Source: Gnetum montanum
Lineage: Eukaryota; Streptophyta; Gnetopsida; Gnetales; Gnetaceae
Assembly (NCBI GenBank): GCA_015680685.1
Contig: MNCI01025042.1
Coordinates: 578,649-642,648 of the forward strand
Length of the DNA stretch: 64,000 bases
Direction: 5' to 3'
The notes beneath the pieces are model-generated. The model worked only from the letters and a program-made list of their open reading frames with translations, did not search any database and was not told where the DNA came from. Made by a program: the position numbers and the translations under genes. Numbering within the stretch: position 1 is the first letter of the stretch; every line of letters begins with the position of its first letter. Positions 45,533 to 57,789 of this stretch are shown piece after piece.

Positions 45533-46900
45533 CAACTATCCGTTCGGTGTTCAAACCAACTGATTGCAATTATCAACACGGAGGTCCAACATAACAGAAA
45601 GGAGAAGCAGATACTAGTTATAAACAGAATCCAATAGGAAAACCATATACCAGTAATATTTTTTAATATTTAATCAATATCAATACGCATATTCCATAAA
45701 AAACTAAGACGGTGTGCAAACAACTAGAAACTCTAAAACAAAATATGTAAAGATTATGCTTGGTGCTTCATTCTGATGAGATTACAGTTAACGACGTTAT
45801 AGAAGCCGCACTAAAACAAGCAATGCAAAGAGCAGTGAACTCTGTAAGTTACTACGTACCTTTAATTCCCTTGCTCAGGAGCAGCACGAGATGTTCGAAG
45901 ATACTCGATTCGCTCGCTAAAACATAAAGAATCGATGTCGCGATCAACTCCAAACCCTAACATCGCATATTTTCATTAAATGGCACATCAAACACACCTC
46001 CAAACCGAAACCCTAGCCATAAGCAGCATCTCAATCCGTCCTGCAATCGAGCACTGAAACAAAGGGCGTGTTATTTGATAATTGAGACAGAACACACACA
46101 CACATATCATCTCGCTTGCATCATTTGCAATTTTAAGGGCCTATTATTTGACGTTTTACTTTAAAACTTGCACGGAATTTTACCTTTCTCCATCCATTGA
46201 AAGGTGCGAGCATCAAAAGAACCCGAACACCGGCCAAAAAGCAAACATTCTAAACAGCCTCATTCACAACACTGGCGCAGTCTTTGGTACAAACTCAATG
46301 ACCGAAATCAGCCACATCAAACACTAAAATCCAAGTTATCCGATATAAATCCCCCATTGCAACCGACGCTTTGCTGCATTTGTTGGCGTCAAAACGGACG
46401 TGAATTCACGAAGATAACACACCTCGCAAAACCGGAAAGATGAGCAAATGTAACGCTAGTGCGCAAAGTCTCAACGCTGTTTGGCAACTGGCAATTGGCA
46501 TGGAGTATGAGTGCATCACTGTATGCTGACCCTTCGTAAATTGGGACAATGTCGTGGCAGTACGCCGAAAGTTGCGGAAGCTGCGCGTACACTGATTCGT
46601 GACTGCATTTGCTGTTCTGGCTCTGCCAACGGTCGGAGGCCATTTGCCATTGACAGAAAGGGAGGCGAGGAAAATGACTTCCACTCGAGGAAAAGAAAAA
46701 AAAACACAATCTTCTACCATCATTTGAGCAACCACATTCTATGTATATAGACTAAATCATGACATTTCAATGAGACCAAATCATTCAGAATATATGTGCG
46801 TAAGACGAAGCAGGGTAAAAGCTCCGTAGAATTCCAATTCTGTCCGTCACGAAAATGGGGCCTTTGGGCTGCCATAGGCTAATGGACTGACTCCTGTAAC
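45533..46900. other. Host-like composition, no gene assigned
   Basis: Mixed composition with CpGs. On the minus strand at about 46,030-45,860 there are two TAGGGTTT motifs (common in plant 5' leaders) followed by a potential AAAG|GTACGT donor, but no convincing reading frame. Several overlapping frames at 46.4-46.75 kb look like chance. Confidence 0.25.
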
Positions 46901-46969
46901 TTCGTTGCCCTTTGGAACCGAAGGTTGGAGCGGAACCGCTGAAATTTTCCAGGAATAGATATCATATCA

Positions 46970-47220
46970 AACGAAGTTGGTGGGTCATGTGGATATCAAT
47001 TTACTTGGTGGGACATGGATATACCCTTTCTTGTCACTTTGGGTCCCAAGGTTTGAATTGGAAGTGGCTGAATCCCTCTACCAATGGCTGCGAATGTGGT
47101 TGGTGGGGCACGGACGTGTTGCCTTTCGTGTCAATTTGGAACAGTAGGTTTGGGGCTGCAGATAGCTGAGTGCTACTAATGTAGTTGGTGGGGCATGCAT
47201 GTACGGTTTCCTGCCACTTC
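46970..47220 (+). repeat. Degenerate tandem repeat with ggttggtgggncatg core
   Basis: gttggtgggtcatg, cttggtgggacatgg, gttggtggggcacgg and gttggtggggcatgc recur at about 46,975, 47,008, 47,098 and 47,180, each followed by a tttc-tgtcactt-like segment. The overlapping 85-codon frame is a product of the repeat. Confidence 0.5.
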
Positions 47221-50200
47221 GTTTCAGCGAGAATCCTTCCACTATCATAAACTATGGCAACCCCAAAACGTTACTTTCCTTCTATCTTTCAACGTTATTA
47301 TTCTATCATTCCTCATCAAATATTGCTCTACTCCTTCTTTTAACCGCAAACCTATCATGCACTTCATTTGTAGCTTTTGAATTTGAAACAACGCTTACAA
47401 AATGGTCTAAACCATCGTTTAATTGGGTTAAAAGAAAAATCAAAAATTAATAATGTGAAATTGAAACTAAATTAAATTTAACTACATTTAATAAGATAGT
47501 CTTACATTTGTAAAACTACATTAATTTTAGAATTTCTTTTATAAAATTTATCAATGTATTTTTGTATCATGACAGTATCAACAATGTCTTTCTTATTATT
47601 GCAAATTATATAAGCTTTAATATTGTTTGATATGGTTAAGACTACAAAATATATCAAACACACTTGGTCTATATTTTAGAGATGCCCTTCAAACATGTCT
47701 TTAAAATAGGAAATTTTTTTTATCTAACCCCAAGATTTGAGTGTTTAAGAAACTATACAATTTTATCATTCAAAGGTTGTTTCCTAGAATATCAAGGTCA
47801 AAGGAGTGTGGAAATCCTTATAATTTCCATACTATCATAACCATCATTAACATTCCCTATAGAATTACATGGTCTTGATTTCTTATGAACTATGTTATAA
47901 AGATACCTAGGCCTTTGGCCTTCAGCTTGAGCACTATACCTTCCCTTTGGAATAGGGTACTAGGGCTTGATGTGCTTAGTGCAAAATTGGCCCTTATTGT
48001 CTTATTATGCTCTACCATATATCTCATTGTATTGTTATGTCATTTGTGTCTATATGTGTGTGTCCTCTAAGTGTTTATGTGTACTTGATCCATAAGGTGT
48101 TATTACTTGTTGGGTGGGTTCTAGCTTAAAGAAACATTATAAGTATAATGCAAGGTGTCAAACCTCAAGAAAGTATTACTAATAAGAAAAATAGAAAGTG
48201 CATCATGAACATAGATAACAAGAGGAACTAAATGACCCAAAACTGAAAGACCCATTAGTTCAAAATTCTTTTTTGGATTGTTATCCTTACATCTATACTA
48301 AAAACCTCGCCTTTGTTATAAGAAAAGATCATAGGTACAATGAAAATTATATAATTTATACTTTACAAATATTTCATAACCAGTATCCATACATTATATG
48401 GTGTTCAAAAAATAATTTTTACATAAAAAATTATAAAAATGAGGTACCACTCTTTTAATATTTTTTACATTATACATAGGATCATTACTTTCACTTTAGA
48501 TCGCTTAGCTCTAGCACATGTCTTGTGGTTGTGCAAGTCATGGGTCTGGGTCTAAGAGTTATGGTGCTAAGTCATTGTTCTATTTTACATAAGCCCTACT
48601 AAATTATTTTGTTACTTTTATGACCTATGGATATATATAGTCATTTTTCTTCATCCCAACAACCTTCATTGTGAGTGAAAAATAATGAAGTTCAATTACA
48701 TTTACATAAATCTAAAGGATTTATAAGACAAATTGGTTTGTACAGAATACATCATTAATGATAAAGCTAAAGTATAATAGTTGTGTCTAATATTAACGTA
48801 GTTTGAATACTCTTTTTACATGTTGACTTAGAATTAGCATTGGTAGCTTGAATAATTCATATACAGTTTTACTTGAGCTTTGTCATTTTCTTTTGAAGAA
48901 ATCTACTTCATAGTATTTTAGTAGTAAATTTTGTCTATCTTCTATAACATGTACTAGGCATCATCTAGGCATTTTGTCTTTATGTTCCACATTATTTGAT
49001 TTTTTAATTATAGCTCAAAGGTGATATGATCCCATTCTTATATCTATTAAGTAGGACATATTAGTGTTTTTATATTGATATGGAAATAACTACATACAAA
49101 TATTCCACTTTATACTCAATATTGTCTTTTATGTTTTTTTGCTTTAATCAAATTGGAACTTCATTTGGTTTTATGCTACATTTTCCATGTCTTCATAAAC
49201 TTGTGTTTAACAATTTTCTAAGCACGTTTTAAATTAATTACTGCATTAAATTAAAATACACAATACCCTATTTATGTCATAAAATATATTCTATGATACC
49301 ATCCTTATTGCTAATATTTTTTGGAAAATATCTTCTAAGATCTTATTACTATCATTTAAACACTACACATAACTCATGCTAAAAAGTAACACATTACCTT
49401 AGCTTCTAATAACAACATCTTAGCATTTAATAAAGAGGGTTGATTTTTTTTCCTTTTGGAAGGGGGTGGGGGTGGTGGGGATTGCATGGGGGTGGGGTGT
49501 TTAGCCCCCACAAAAAAGTTCTATTAATCAAAATAGAGAATTAAATACACATGTAACATCAAAATAGAGGGTTGATAATTTGAAACCCAACCCTTATGAA
49601 AAACATCTACCATGCTACGGGGGTAGGGGTTGTACTACTAGACTCGATCTTTCTTAACTCAAATAAAAAAAAAGATTGACCAATATAATTGTTATCATTG
49701 TTTTCTTAAAAATAAGTTAATTGAATAGTAGACTATGGTGTGTTTTATTGAATAGTAGATTGTGTTGTTTTCTTAAAAAATATGTTAATTGAATAGATTT
49801 TTGAATGCAACTCTTGGCTATGATGGAATGTAATTTTTGATATTATTTAGTTGTTAAAATTAAAATTATAACTATATGAATCCCAATGCTATATAACCAA
49901 CATGATGCTTTAATAGAACTTATATAAAACACAACAAAGCTAAGAAACATTTCTCATCTAAGGCATCTAGCCCTCAGTCTTGCTCTACGAGGAAGAGTGG
50001 TACCTTGTGCATCAAAGCCAAAGCTTCTCTATAACCATAGATATCCTTATCACATAACACACAAAGAATAAGGGCCATATAATTCTTTATTAACGCTTAA
50101 ATAGCATGGAACCCATAAGGATCTTCACACTCCTTCAAACCCATTCAAGAGGGAAACAACCTTTGATCCACCAACAAGATATGTTTTCCTATAATTGCAA

Positions 50201-50440
50201 ATATGCTCAAGAGCCATGAATGAAAACAATGGGGTTGTCACACTACAGGCAAGGAGAGCGTGTCTAAGGTCAAAACTCTATGATTAACAAACCTATAGAA
50301 TGGTCCACACTTTCATGCGCCTTGTCTCATACCATAACCATCAACATTTATGCCTTGTCCACTAGGGGCATCCATTTCAACATATCCCTTGGCATTAAAC
50401 ATGTAAATTGCATGAATATAAGTCACATCATCCTTGTTAA
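47221..50440. other. AT-rich stretch with one G-rich tract, no gene
   Basis: Only short frames. A G-rich tract at 49,462-49,498 has five runs of four or more G. Scattered resemblance to the dispersed repeat with ccaacatgatgctttaatagaac at about 49,880. No RNA gene seen. Confidence 0.35.
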
Positions 50441-50445
50441 CAATG

Positions 50446-50612
50446 ATGTATTAGCCTAGTGGTAAGATACTTGATTTGGAAGCTCCAGGTCATGGGTTTG
50501 ATTTTGGTAGGCAATGTTAAGTTATATAAAGTTCTTATTGAACTATACACCTTGGGGTGTACCTATGCTTCACTTACTTCGGGTTCCAACACTCCACCCC
50601 CACATCATCCTT
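50446..50612 (+). repeat. tRNA-derived SINE-like copy with longer tail
   Basis: Box A TTAGCCTAGTGGTAAGA and box B-like GGGTTTGATTTTGG lie 40 bases apart with a ctccagg arm between them. A conserved-looking tail ccttggggtgtacc follows. The box A match is the best of the family in this window. Confidence 0.6.
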
Positions 50613-50669
50613 ATTATCTTGAAAAATCGCATCTAGAATGGGCTAATCATAAAGCTAGATGAAGAATTT

Positions 50670-50795
50670 GATGATGGCATCCTATGGTTAGCTATCTACC
50701 TAATGCCATAGCTCTTAAACATATATTTTCATGATGCCCCTAAATAGTATGTATCTTAGCATACATCCCTAGAATCAAACTTATTTTAAAAAACA
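50670..50795 (-). repeat. SINE-like copy, minus strand
   Basis: The minus strand reads aagtttgattctagggatgt, atgctaagatacat, then a stretch with catatatttaagagctatggcat. The same order occurs at 52,890-53,020 (minus). Confidence 0.4.
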
Positions 50796-51249
50796 TACAA
50801 TCCAAAACTATTAAAGATTTCTTCATTGTCCAAATTCCAAATCACAATGGTAATATTAACATGATAGTATTAATTCAATTTGAAGACTATCATTCACCCT
50901 TCAAGTTTAGTGCATAATTGAAGCTAATAATTAAGATTGATAAATAAGGAAGTGGAGGCAAAACCTTAGGACGAGCACTCAATAACCAATATCTTCAAAG
51001 TATATAAACCTTCAACTAATAAGTGTTTAATAGTAAGTGAAACGTAAGAAATGAAGTAGCCAAAGGATGGTATAAAGAGTTAAAAATAAACAAGTCTAAT
51101 ATCCTTCAATGTCTAACCAAAATTTTAAAAATTTTAAACTCAATTTTAATAAAAGTATTTGATGATAAACCATATTAACTTACAACATTAATGGATACTA
51201 GTGGAAGGATTAAACTATTTATAGTTAAAATCGTAAATGTATTTATTGA

Positions 51250-52590
51250 AATGATATTAAGGAAATACTATCATCAATATCATCATCTTAGGTGCCTTTA
51301 TGCCATCTATGATGGACTAACCATTAGGATAAGTAAAAAAATTCATCATCATCCTAAACTAATCCCAACTACACGAGGTTAGTGATATAATTTCTTTCTA
51401 TCATTTACTTCTATTATGAGCCAAATAAATATGGATACACAAATCTTAGATATTTTTCTGTGTGCTTGCAAATCAAATATGTCTAGGTCAAAGCTATTTA
51501 AATCTTCAACCATCTCCTTTAACTTTTGACAAAGATAATCCTATTCACTGCTATGTCTGTTGCTTGATTTGATTCTCACTTCCTACCATATGCATTATGA
51601 AATTGAGAAAACTAAGTAATAAGAATAAGAAAACCTAAGAAAACAACAAACAATCAAAATTTTTAAAAACCCAATAAGATTGAAAACAAACAGGCAACAA
51701 GTAAAGCAATAGATAAAGTGAAATTAAAACTACAATAAAATCAAAATGACCAACAAGCAAAATGATAAAAGAATGAATTGAAAATGTGAAACAATGAAAG
51801 AAAAAATATTTATGGATTAGAATTAAATCCCAAACTTTCTCCTTGGTAAACAATGGTGTTACCACTAAGTTATTAGGATCAATTGAAAAGTTTTGTAATA
51901 CATTTATTAGTTAACATTTTGAAAACAAAGTATCCCTCCATATCCTAAGATGTCAAATATGCTCAAGTAGCAGTGGGTTCTTTGAAAAAAAGAAGATGGA
52001 AAGTGGTTTAAATAGCTTCTATTTTGGTCTATCTCTGTGGTATTTTACTTCAACTTTAATAATGGAACCCTTCTAACAAGTACATTCTTTAAGTCTTCCT
52101 AACACATGATCAAACCACCTACATCTATGGGTACTATCCTAAATTTTGCCTAATAAGAGAGTTTTTATGTGATCTATCATAGTGATACCAACATCCACCT
52201 AAATAGCTCCACATTTTGCAACATACAATATCTTAAGTTTGATAGTAGTTTTGTAGCATATTCCCTAGACTCTAGAGGAAATTCTTCTATTACAAACTAT
52301 GTAACTAACATCTCATCATTTTATCTACTATACTCTAATTCTATTTTTCATATCATTGTTAATTTTCCATTGCTTTAAAAAAAATGATCCCAAGTATTTC
52401 AATTATTTACATTAACTACTTTTGATTTTTGGATTCTAATGTTTGTATCTTCATTCCTTATTATTCATAAAATTCCATTGCAAGTACTTCATTTTACTTC
52501 TATTGATTCTTAGATTTTTCAATTCTAGTATACTTCTCAAAGTCTTTGTTTTCATAGCTAGGCATTCCATATTGGGTTATTAGAAGTTGA
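51250..52590 (-). mobile_element. RTE-type LINE remnant, minus strand
   Basis: The minus strand at 52,570-52,040 gives, with many breaks, LRINRSKMKYLQWNF, KYLGSFF-SNGK and WFDHVLGRLKE, matching the order of plant RTE ORF2 after the FADD box. The 3' end near 51,380-51,250 has ttgggattag followed by gatgatgatg, as in the 26.4 kb copy. A SINE-like head sits inside it at 51.8 kb. Confidence 0.65.
51805..51880 (-). repeat. tRNA-derived SINE-like head inside the RTE remnant
   Basis: The minus strand has TAACTTAGTGGTAACACC (box A-like), then GGGATTTAATTCTAATCC (box B-like) about 35 bases on. Confidence 0.5.
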
Positions 52591-52889
52591 AATAATTTGA
52601 TTATAGGTATATCTCAAGATATATAGACAATATGATATTTTAGAAGAATTATAGAGGAATGTAATAATGCCTCAATTATGTCTAAACTTGTTAACCTCAT
52701 AGTTGTAAATCCTTGTCAAACAATGAGCTAACTAATTGAGTAGAGCTTCTTCAAACTTATCCACCAATATAGTATCATGTACAAAGAGTATAAACCAAAG
52801 GATATCTTAATTAATTTTTAAGTCATCTCATATATAATAATGAGAATGAAATAAGAGCTTATATTAGATCCTTGGTAGCCAGATCATTT

Positions 52890-53172
52890 AACGATAATTT
52901 ACTATGGCCAATTCCCAACATGATGCCATAGTTCTAAATGTATATTTTTACTAGGCCCTAAGGTGACATTTGTCTTAGCATACTCTCTAATATCAAACCT
53001 TAGAGGTGTTACAACTACAACTAGATGATAATATCTACCCTTAGATATATCGAGAACAAGAAATTTTCCTAAAATTAAAATAGAACATAAAGGTATGTCA
53101 TATTAACATACTTGTCAAAATCAAACATGTGACTTACAAACCACAAGCCAAAATGCTCTAACTAACTAGCAG
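52890..53172 (-). repeat. SINE-like copies, minus strand
   Basis: 53,172-53,095 reads GTTAGTTAGAGCATTTTGG then ACATGTTTGATTTTGAC (box A- and box B-like). 52,890-53,020 repeats the rear part seen at 50.7 kb. Confidence 0.45.
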
Positions 53173-55026
53173 GATAACAACCAAATCTACAAAAAATTGA
53201 GGCACTATTAGACTTATGTTAAAATTATATAGATATATGCATCTCATTATACAAAATATAAACTTAAACAATCATGACCAACCTATCAATTATTGCATAA
53301 AATAAAACTTTAACAAAAAGTAATTGTACTGATAAGCTAACAATGTTAGGAACAATGTCAACACTTGGAAGAATTTGACTATAGGTACTCTCCAAGATGT
53401 ATAGCCAACATGACTTATTAGAGGGAACATGACTATGTGTCATACAGTACCTTAGTTAATTAAGAATCATGTGATGAGGTTGAAACAAGTGTTTTGCAAG
53501 ATTAGATGGCTTTGAAGTAATGGTCATGCTATCCCAACAAGCTCTTATATGATAGATAGCTATGAGCCATTAGAAGTACTAGAGAAGACTATAACCATGT
53601 TAAATTATCATGCCAAATAAAATGAAACTTATGACTTGCATATTGCAAATTGTATGCTTTAACAATGTGAGTAATGCCTTTCTAAAATGATGTTATAACT
53701 CAACAATAACTCATTATCTCGTTAATGAAACATTGCTCAGTTAGAGCATGCAACTTGTAGTTTGCAAGTCACAAGTTTGATTTCAAAGGGGTATGCTCAC
53801 TTGACATCATTGTGTATGTTTTTCTTAAGTTATATACAAGAATATTATGTTACTTATATATCTTGAAATATATATAATCAAGTAGTTTCAAGATATCATA
53901 GAGAAGTGGTTGAATCGATTAACTTATTGTGTGATAATGATTTGCAAGTAAAAAGTTATTAATTTAAGTCACACTTGAGGCATCATCATAGTCCTACATG
54001 ATTCTTTTGAAGTATCATCTAGGCCATATGTCTTATAGCATAGTTATAATCAAATTAGGGTCTTAACTCATTATCTTGTTAACCACTATTTTGTAATTTT
54101 ATTATAAACTTAAAGCATAAAATATCAATATCAAATTTTATCACCAAAACTTATATTTGATATTTATGGCACTATGAGTGATAACTAGTTCATAAATATT
54201 TTTGTTGATTGAAATATAATGAATTTAATTATATCAATTAAGATCCTATTAGCAAAACTTGTATATAATTCCTTGTCAAATAACTTACTACAAGGCTAAT
54301 ACATCATTGTAAGTGTTGGTGATTCAATTGGTTATCTCATTATTTTAATTTATAAGTGTTATTTATGTCAAAGGTTAATAGTTTAAGTTACATTTGAGGC
54401 ACTTTTATACTCTACCTAAGCTATATATAGTTGAATTCTTTCAAGTTTTAGATATCTCAACATATCCTTGCTAATTTTATGATGGATATGTAAGTGGTTG
54501 GATGCTTAAGGTACTGTATAATAAGAATTTCTTCTTCAAGTACTTTAATTTCATACATCTAAATCACTTAATGCTTTTAACATCATATGTATCGCTTTGA
54601 CATTACTATTTTTGAATGTAATATTTTTGTAGAACTTAGGTAATAATACAAGATAGGACTATCAAAATTGGAACTATGTATATACATACTTCAAGGCTAT
54701 ATGACCAATACTAAAAGCTAGTAGAACATATATAAAACATAAGAATTCAAAAGTGCAAATCAAAGTTGTAACCTATTATACACAAACCAGTAGACTTGCT
54801 AATTAAGTTAGACCTCCTTTTAAAGGACATACTTAATAATACAATAAATAGAGTTGTACTTTAAGTGCAACTAAAACTCATGAGATATTTTGTATAAAGC
54901 AATAAGTATAAGAGTTAGCTACACTCTCATTGACAATTAAGTAACAAAGTTTTAATTACTAGCTAAAGAGATTGCCATGTGAGAGGTTATATCATTCTCT
55001 AACAAGGATTTTTAAGAAAGAGATTG
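53173..55026. other. AT-rich stretch rich in diverged SINE-like copies
   Basis: A plus-strand copy at 53,728-53,800 has cagttagagcatgcaact and tcacaagtttgatttc. Weaker copies are at 53,920-53,990 and 54,320-54,400. The dispersed block with a caagat-tatagccaacatga core recurs at 53,390 and 54,690. No gene. Confidence 0.4.
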
Positions 55027-55031
55027 GTAAG

Positions 55032-55906
55032 TGATGAGTAGCGAGGTACCCCTACACTCAACCATATGAATACGAGCGTTCACGCATGATCCGGTTGAAC
55101 TCCGTGGACAGGCTAGTTTTGGTATCTAGATAGTTACACATTGATCACAGTTCACTGTCTTCCCACCTCGACTAGTATTTGCTTTGTCATGTATGGTTTA
55201 GTCCAGAGTGAGGCATATGATGTGATCCTAGACTAGTGCTACTCCTAGAGACAATGGAAAATAATCTTGATTAAACTAATGAGCAATAGGAAATGAGTCT
55301 AAGCTAGCCTAAGTGCGATGAGCATCCGTTCCTTAATCATTCGTACACATCTTGGACCTCGTGCATGACTACTACTGGGATTACCAAGCGCAGATCCTAG
55401 GTATGCTACTGGGTTGCCAGGTAGTCACACTTAAATGCTCGTGATTAAGTCGTACTCATTTCACATTTAATAATAGGAATAGTAAATGATGATAAATAAA
55501 TATTAACTAAGAAAAAATAAATAATAATAACAATTAACAATAATAATTAAACAATTAAAACTAAGTGAATGCTGCAATGATGAAGTAATCTCGATCTTTA
55601 TTTCCGGTCATGTGCGCGTCCAAGTACATCACACTCGAATAAAGGTGTTGTACAATTACAAGCATCACACTGTGGGCAGGCACTGGGAAAATAATCTAAC
55701 TCATATGGAAACAAAATGCAAGGGCTTCACTACAACTACTCAAAAGATTCCTAAATGACGTGGAAGGCCCTCTTATTTATAGGCTGGGATAGGTGGCTGC
55801 GTACATAGGGCCACGTCAATGTAGGAAGGCTACGTTGACGAGCGCGTGTATACGGGGCCCCGTATACATGGCCTAGTCAACGCATCAACTATATAACGCT
55901 TCATCA
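55032..55906 (-). repeat. 3' LTR of the TR-GAG element (875 bp)
   Basis: TGATGA...TCATCA ends. Minus-strand TATA box CCTATAAATAAGAGGG at about 55,765-55,782. Contains a 22-bp perfect palindrome at 55,847-55,868 (half-site TGTATACGGGG). Differs from the other LTR by a modest number of substitutions and a missing tract of about 30 bases there, so the insertion is not brand new. Confidence 0.9.
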
Positions 55907-57789
55907 TACCCCCATGACTGAGTAAAAACTTGTCCTCAAGTCAAAGAAGGTGAGGAACAAGCTCAATTGAATACACAGTGGATAGGTATGGGATTATTAA
56001 CTTACTAGAAATTTATTCATGCTGCAGTGGAGAATTAAACAAAATTTGGACACAGACACAAAAGACAAAACTTGTGGAAATCATGCGGTTCCCGGTAGTG
56101 GTGGCTCCTCCATGGGTGCCTTTTCTTTGTCCTGTGCATCAGGCTTTTGAGATTTATACCATTGAAGAAGCACCTGACATTTTCTCCTCTTCTATTTGAC
56201 GATTATGAGCCATCCATGCTGATGTTCCAATGTTTGATGAATTCGACACTTTTCATGGACACGGCAGCTACGGGAACACTTGATTGGCCTTGACATGCCA
56301 TGCCGCAAATAGCCGTCATTCCTCTTCATAAGCTTGAGTCTTGGCCTCTCCTCCCTTTGCTTGGATAGATTATGCAATAACAGGAGTTTTATGATGGATG
56401 CTGAATGATTACCGTCTGCTCTGCATGTTCTGCATGAAGTCCTTGGCCTCTGCCTCCCCTAGGTCGTTTGGTTGCACTATAAGAAGGTCCTCCTTGTTGT
56501 CTTCTTTTAGGGGCCATCTATAATCACACAAAGATAAATTGTTAGTAAGGTTATTTGAAAAAAGTTCAATGATTTCATACCTTACTCATTGCCTTTAATA
56601 AATGTTGAATTCTTTGCTTAGTGTGATTTTAGAGTTAGAAATTTTTCAAGGAAGTTGCCCTAAAAGTTTAATGTCGAACCTGGTTTTGAGGAACATTTGA
56701 TAGAATAATGATAAAGGAAAGAATAGATTTGGCAATGAAATACTCAGAGGATATAAGATGATGTGGTGGTGTGCAACAAGTACAAATTACAAAAGTCACG
56801 CAAGTGGATCCTCCCTAAAGCAGGTTCCAACCTATATGCCCTTGCGTAACCACACCTTAAGATGTCCGTAGGAACTAGAAGGGTTAAATGTAATCTATAC
56901 CGATGCAACAAAACACACACATGTAGATACCACCGTGATGAGGTATGAATTCAATGCTATACAAAACATGAATCACAAATACATGAACAGTGAGATAGAA
57001 TGAATTGGAGAAGGGATTGCAGAGATTGGGACGTGACGGAACTGACTCAAGGCATAATGAATCCTACGTGTAAAGCATGATTAAGGTGTCATTCACCCAT
57101 CATTCCAAGATCAGGACCAAGTCCATCCTCTGATCAGTGACATCACATCGTTTCATCCAATGATGGACAACCACAAGAGCACCATGATAACAAGGCGTAC
57201 GATCACTTGGCATTTTGTGCAAGGGAGGAGTGACTTGGAACTTCTTTGCAACATACTTTTTTTTTGGCTGCTTTGGCACACTTTCATCTCCCTCTCTTCT
57301 ATCTCTCCTATTTTTTTGAGTGCCTTTAATACTCTTACTCACATTTTTCGTTAGATCTACAAGGATCTTAGTACAACCAAGCTGCATGATATCACCTACA
57401 GAAGTCACCAAAGAGAATCCACAAGTCCCCTTGATGTCACACCCTAATCATTCCCTCTTGGTCCATCATTCTTCACTATGGGCACAATGAGCACAAAATT
57501 ACTTTAAGTTTTAATGATATCAAGAATAGTAATGTACCCTTGAACAGAACCTCTTATTTGTAGAATGGATGAGTGAGTGTAATGGGCTCACTGTCCAAAT
57601 AATTGACCACCTGAGACTTGATAGCATAGATCAACACCTCAACCAACGAATCACATGAGTGTTTTATTTGTAGATGAGATTACTCATAAAAAGATATAAC
57701 AATAAAACAATAAATTAAAAGGTGAAAAACTGGAAAACAAAAAGTTGAAAAATTAAAGAAATGGAAAAACATTTATTAATTCTGTGTTG
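55907..57789 (-). other. TR-GAG interior downstream of gag; possible second ORF remnants
   Basis: No gag or pol homology. The minus-strand frame 57,411-57,100 (and upstream to about 57,450) is protein-like and Lys/Arg-rich. A short basic frame begins at 56,517 (MAPKRRQQGGPSYSATKRPR) and stops after 41 codons; 56,377-56,192 may continue it. The function is unknown, and it may be captured sequence. Confidence 0.35.

Noticed and set aside
46389-46750. Overlapping ORFs of 63-109 codons on both strands
   Set aside because: No family resemblance, no splice context, and mutual overlap; treated as chance in a higher-GC segment.
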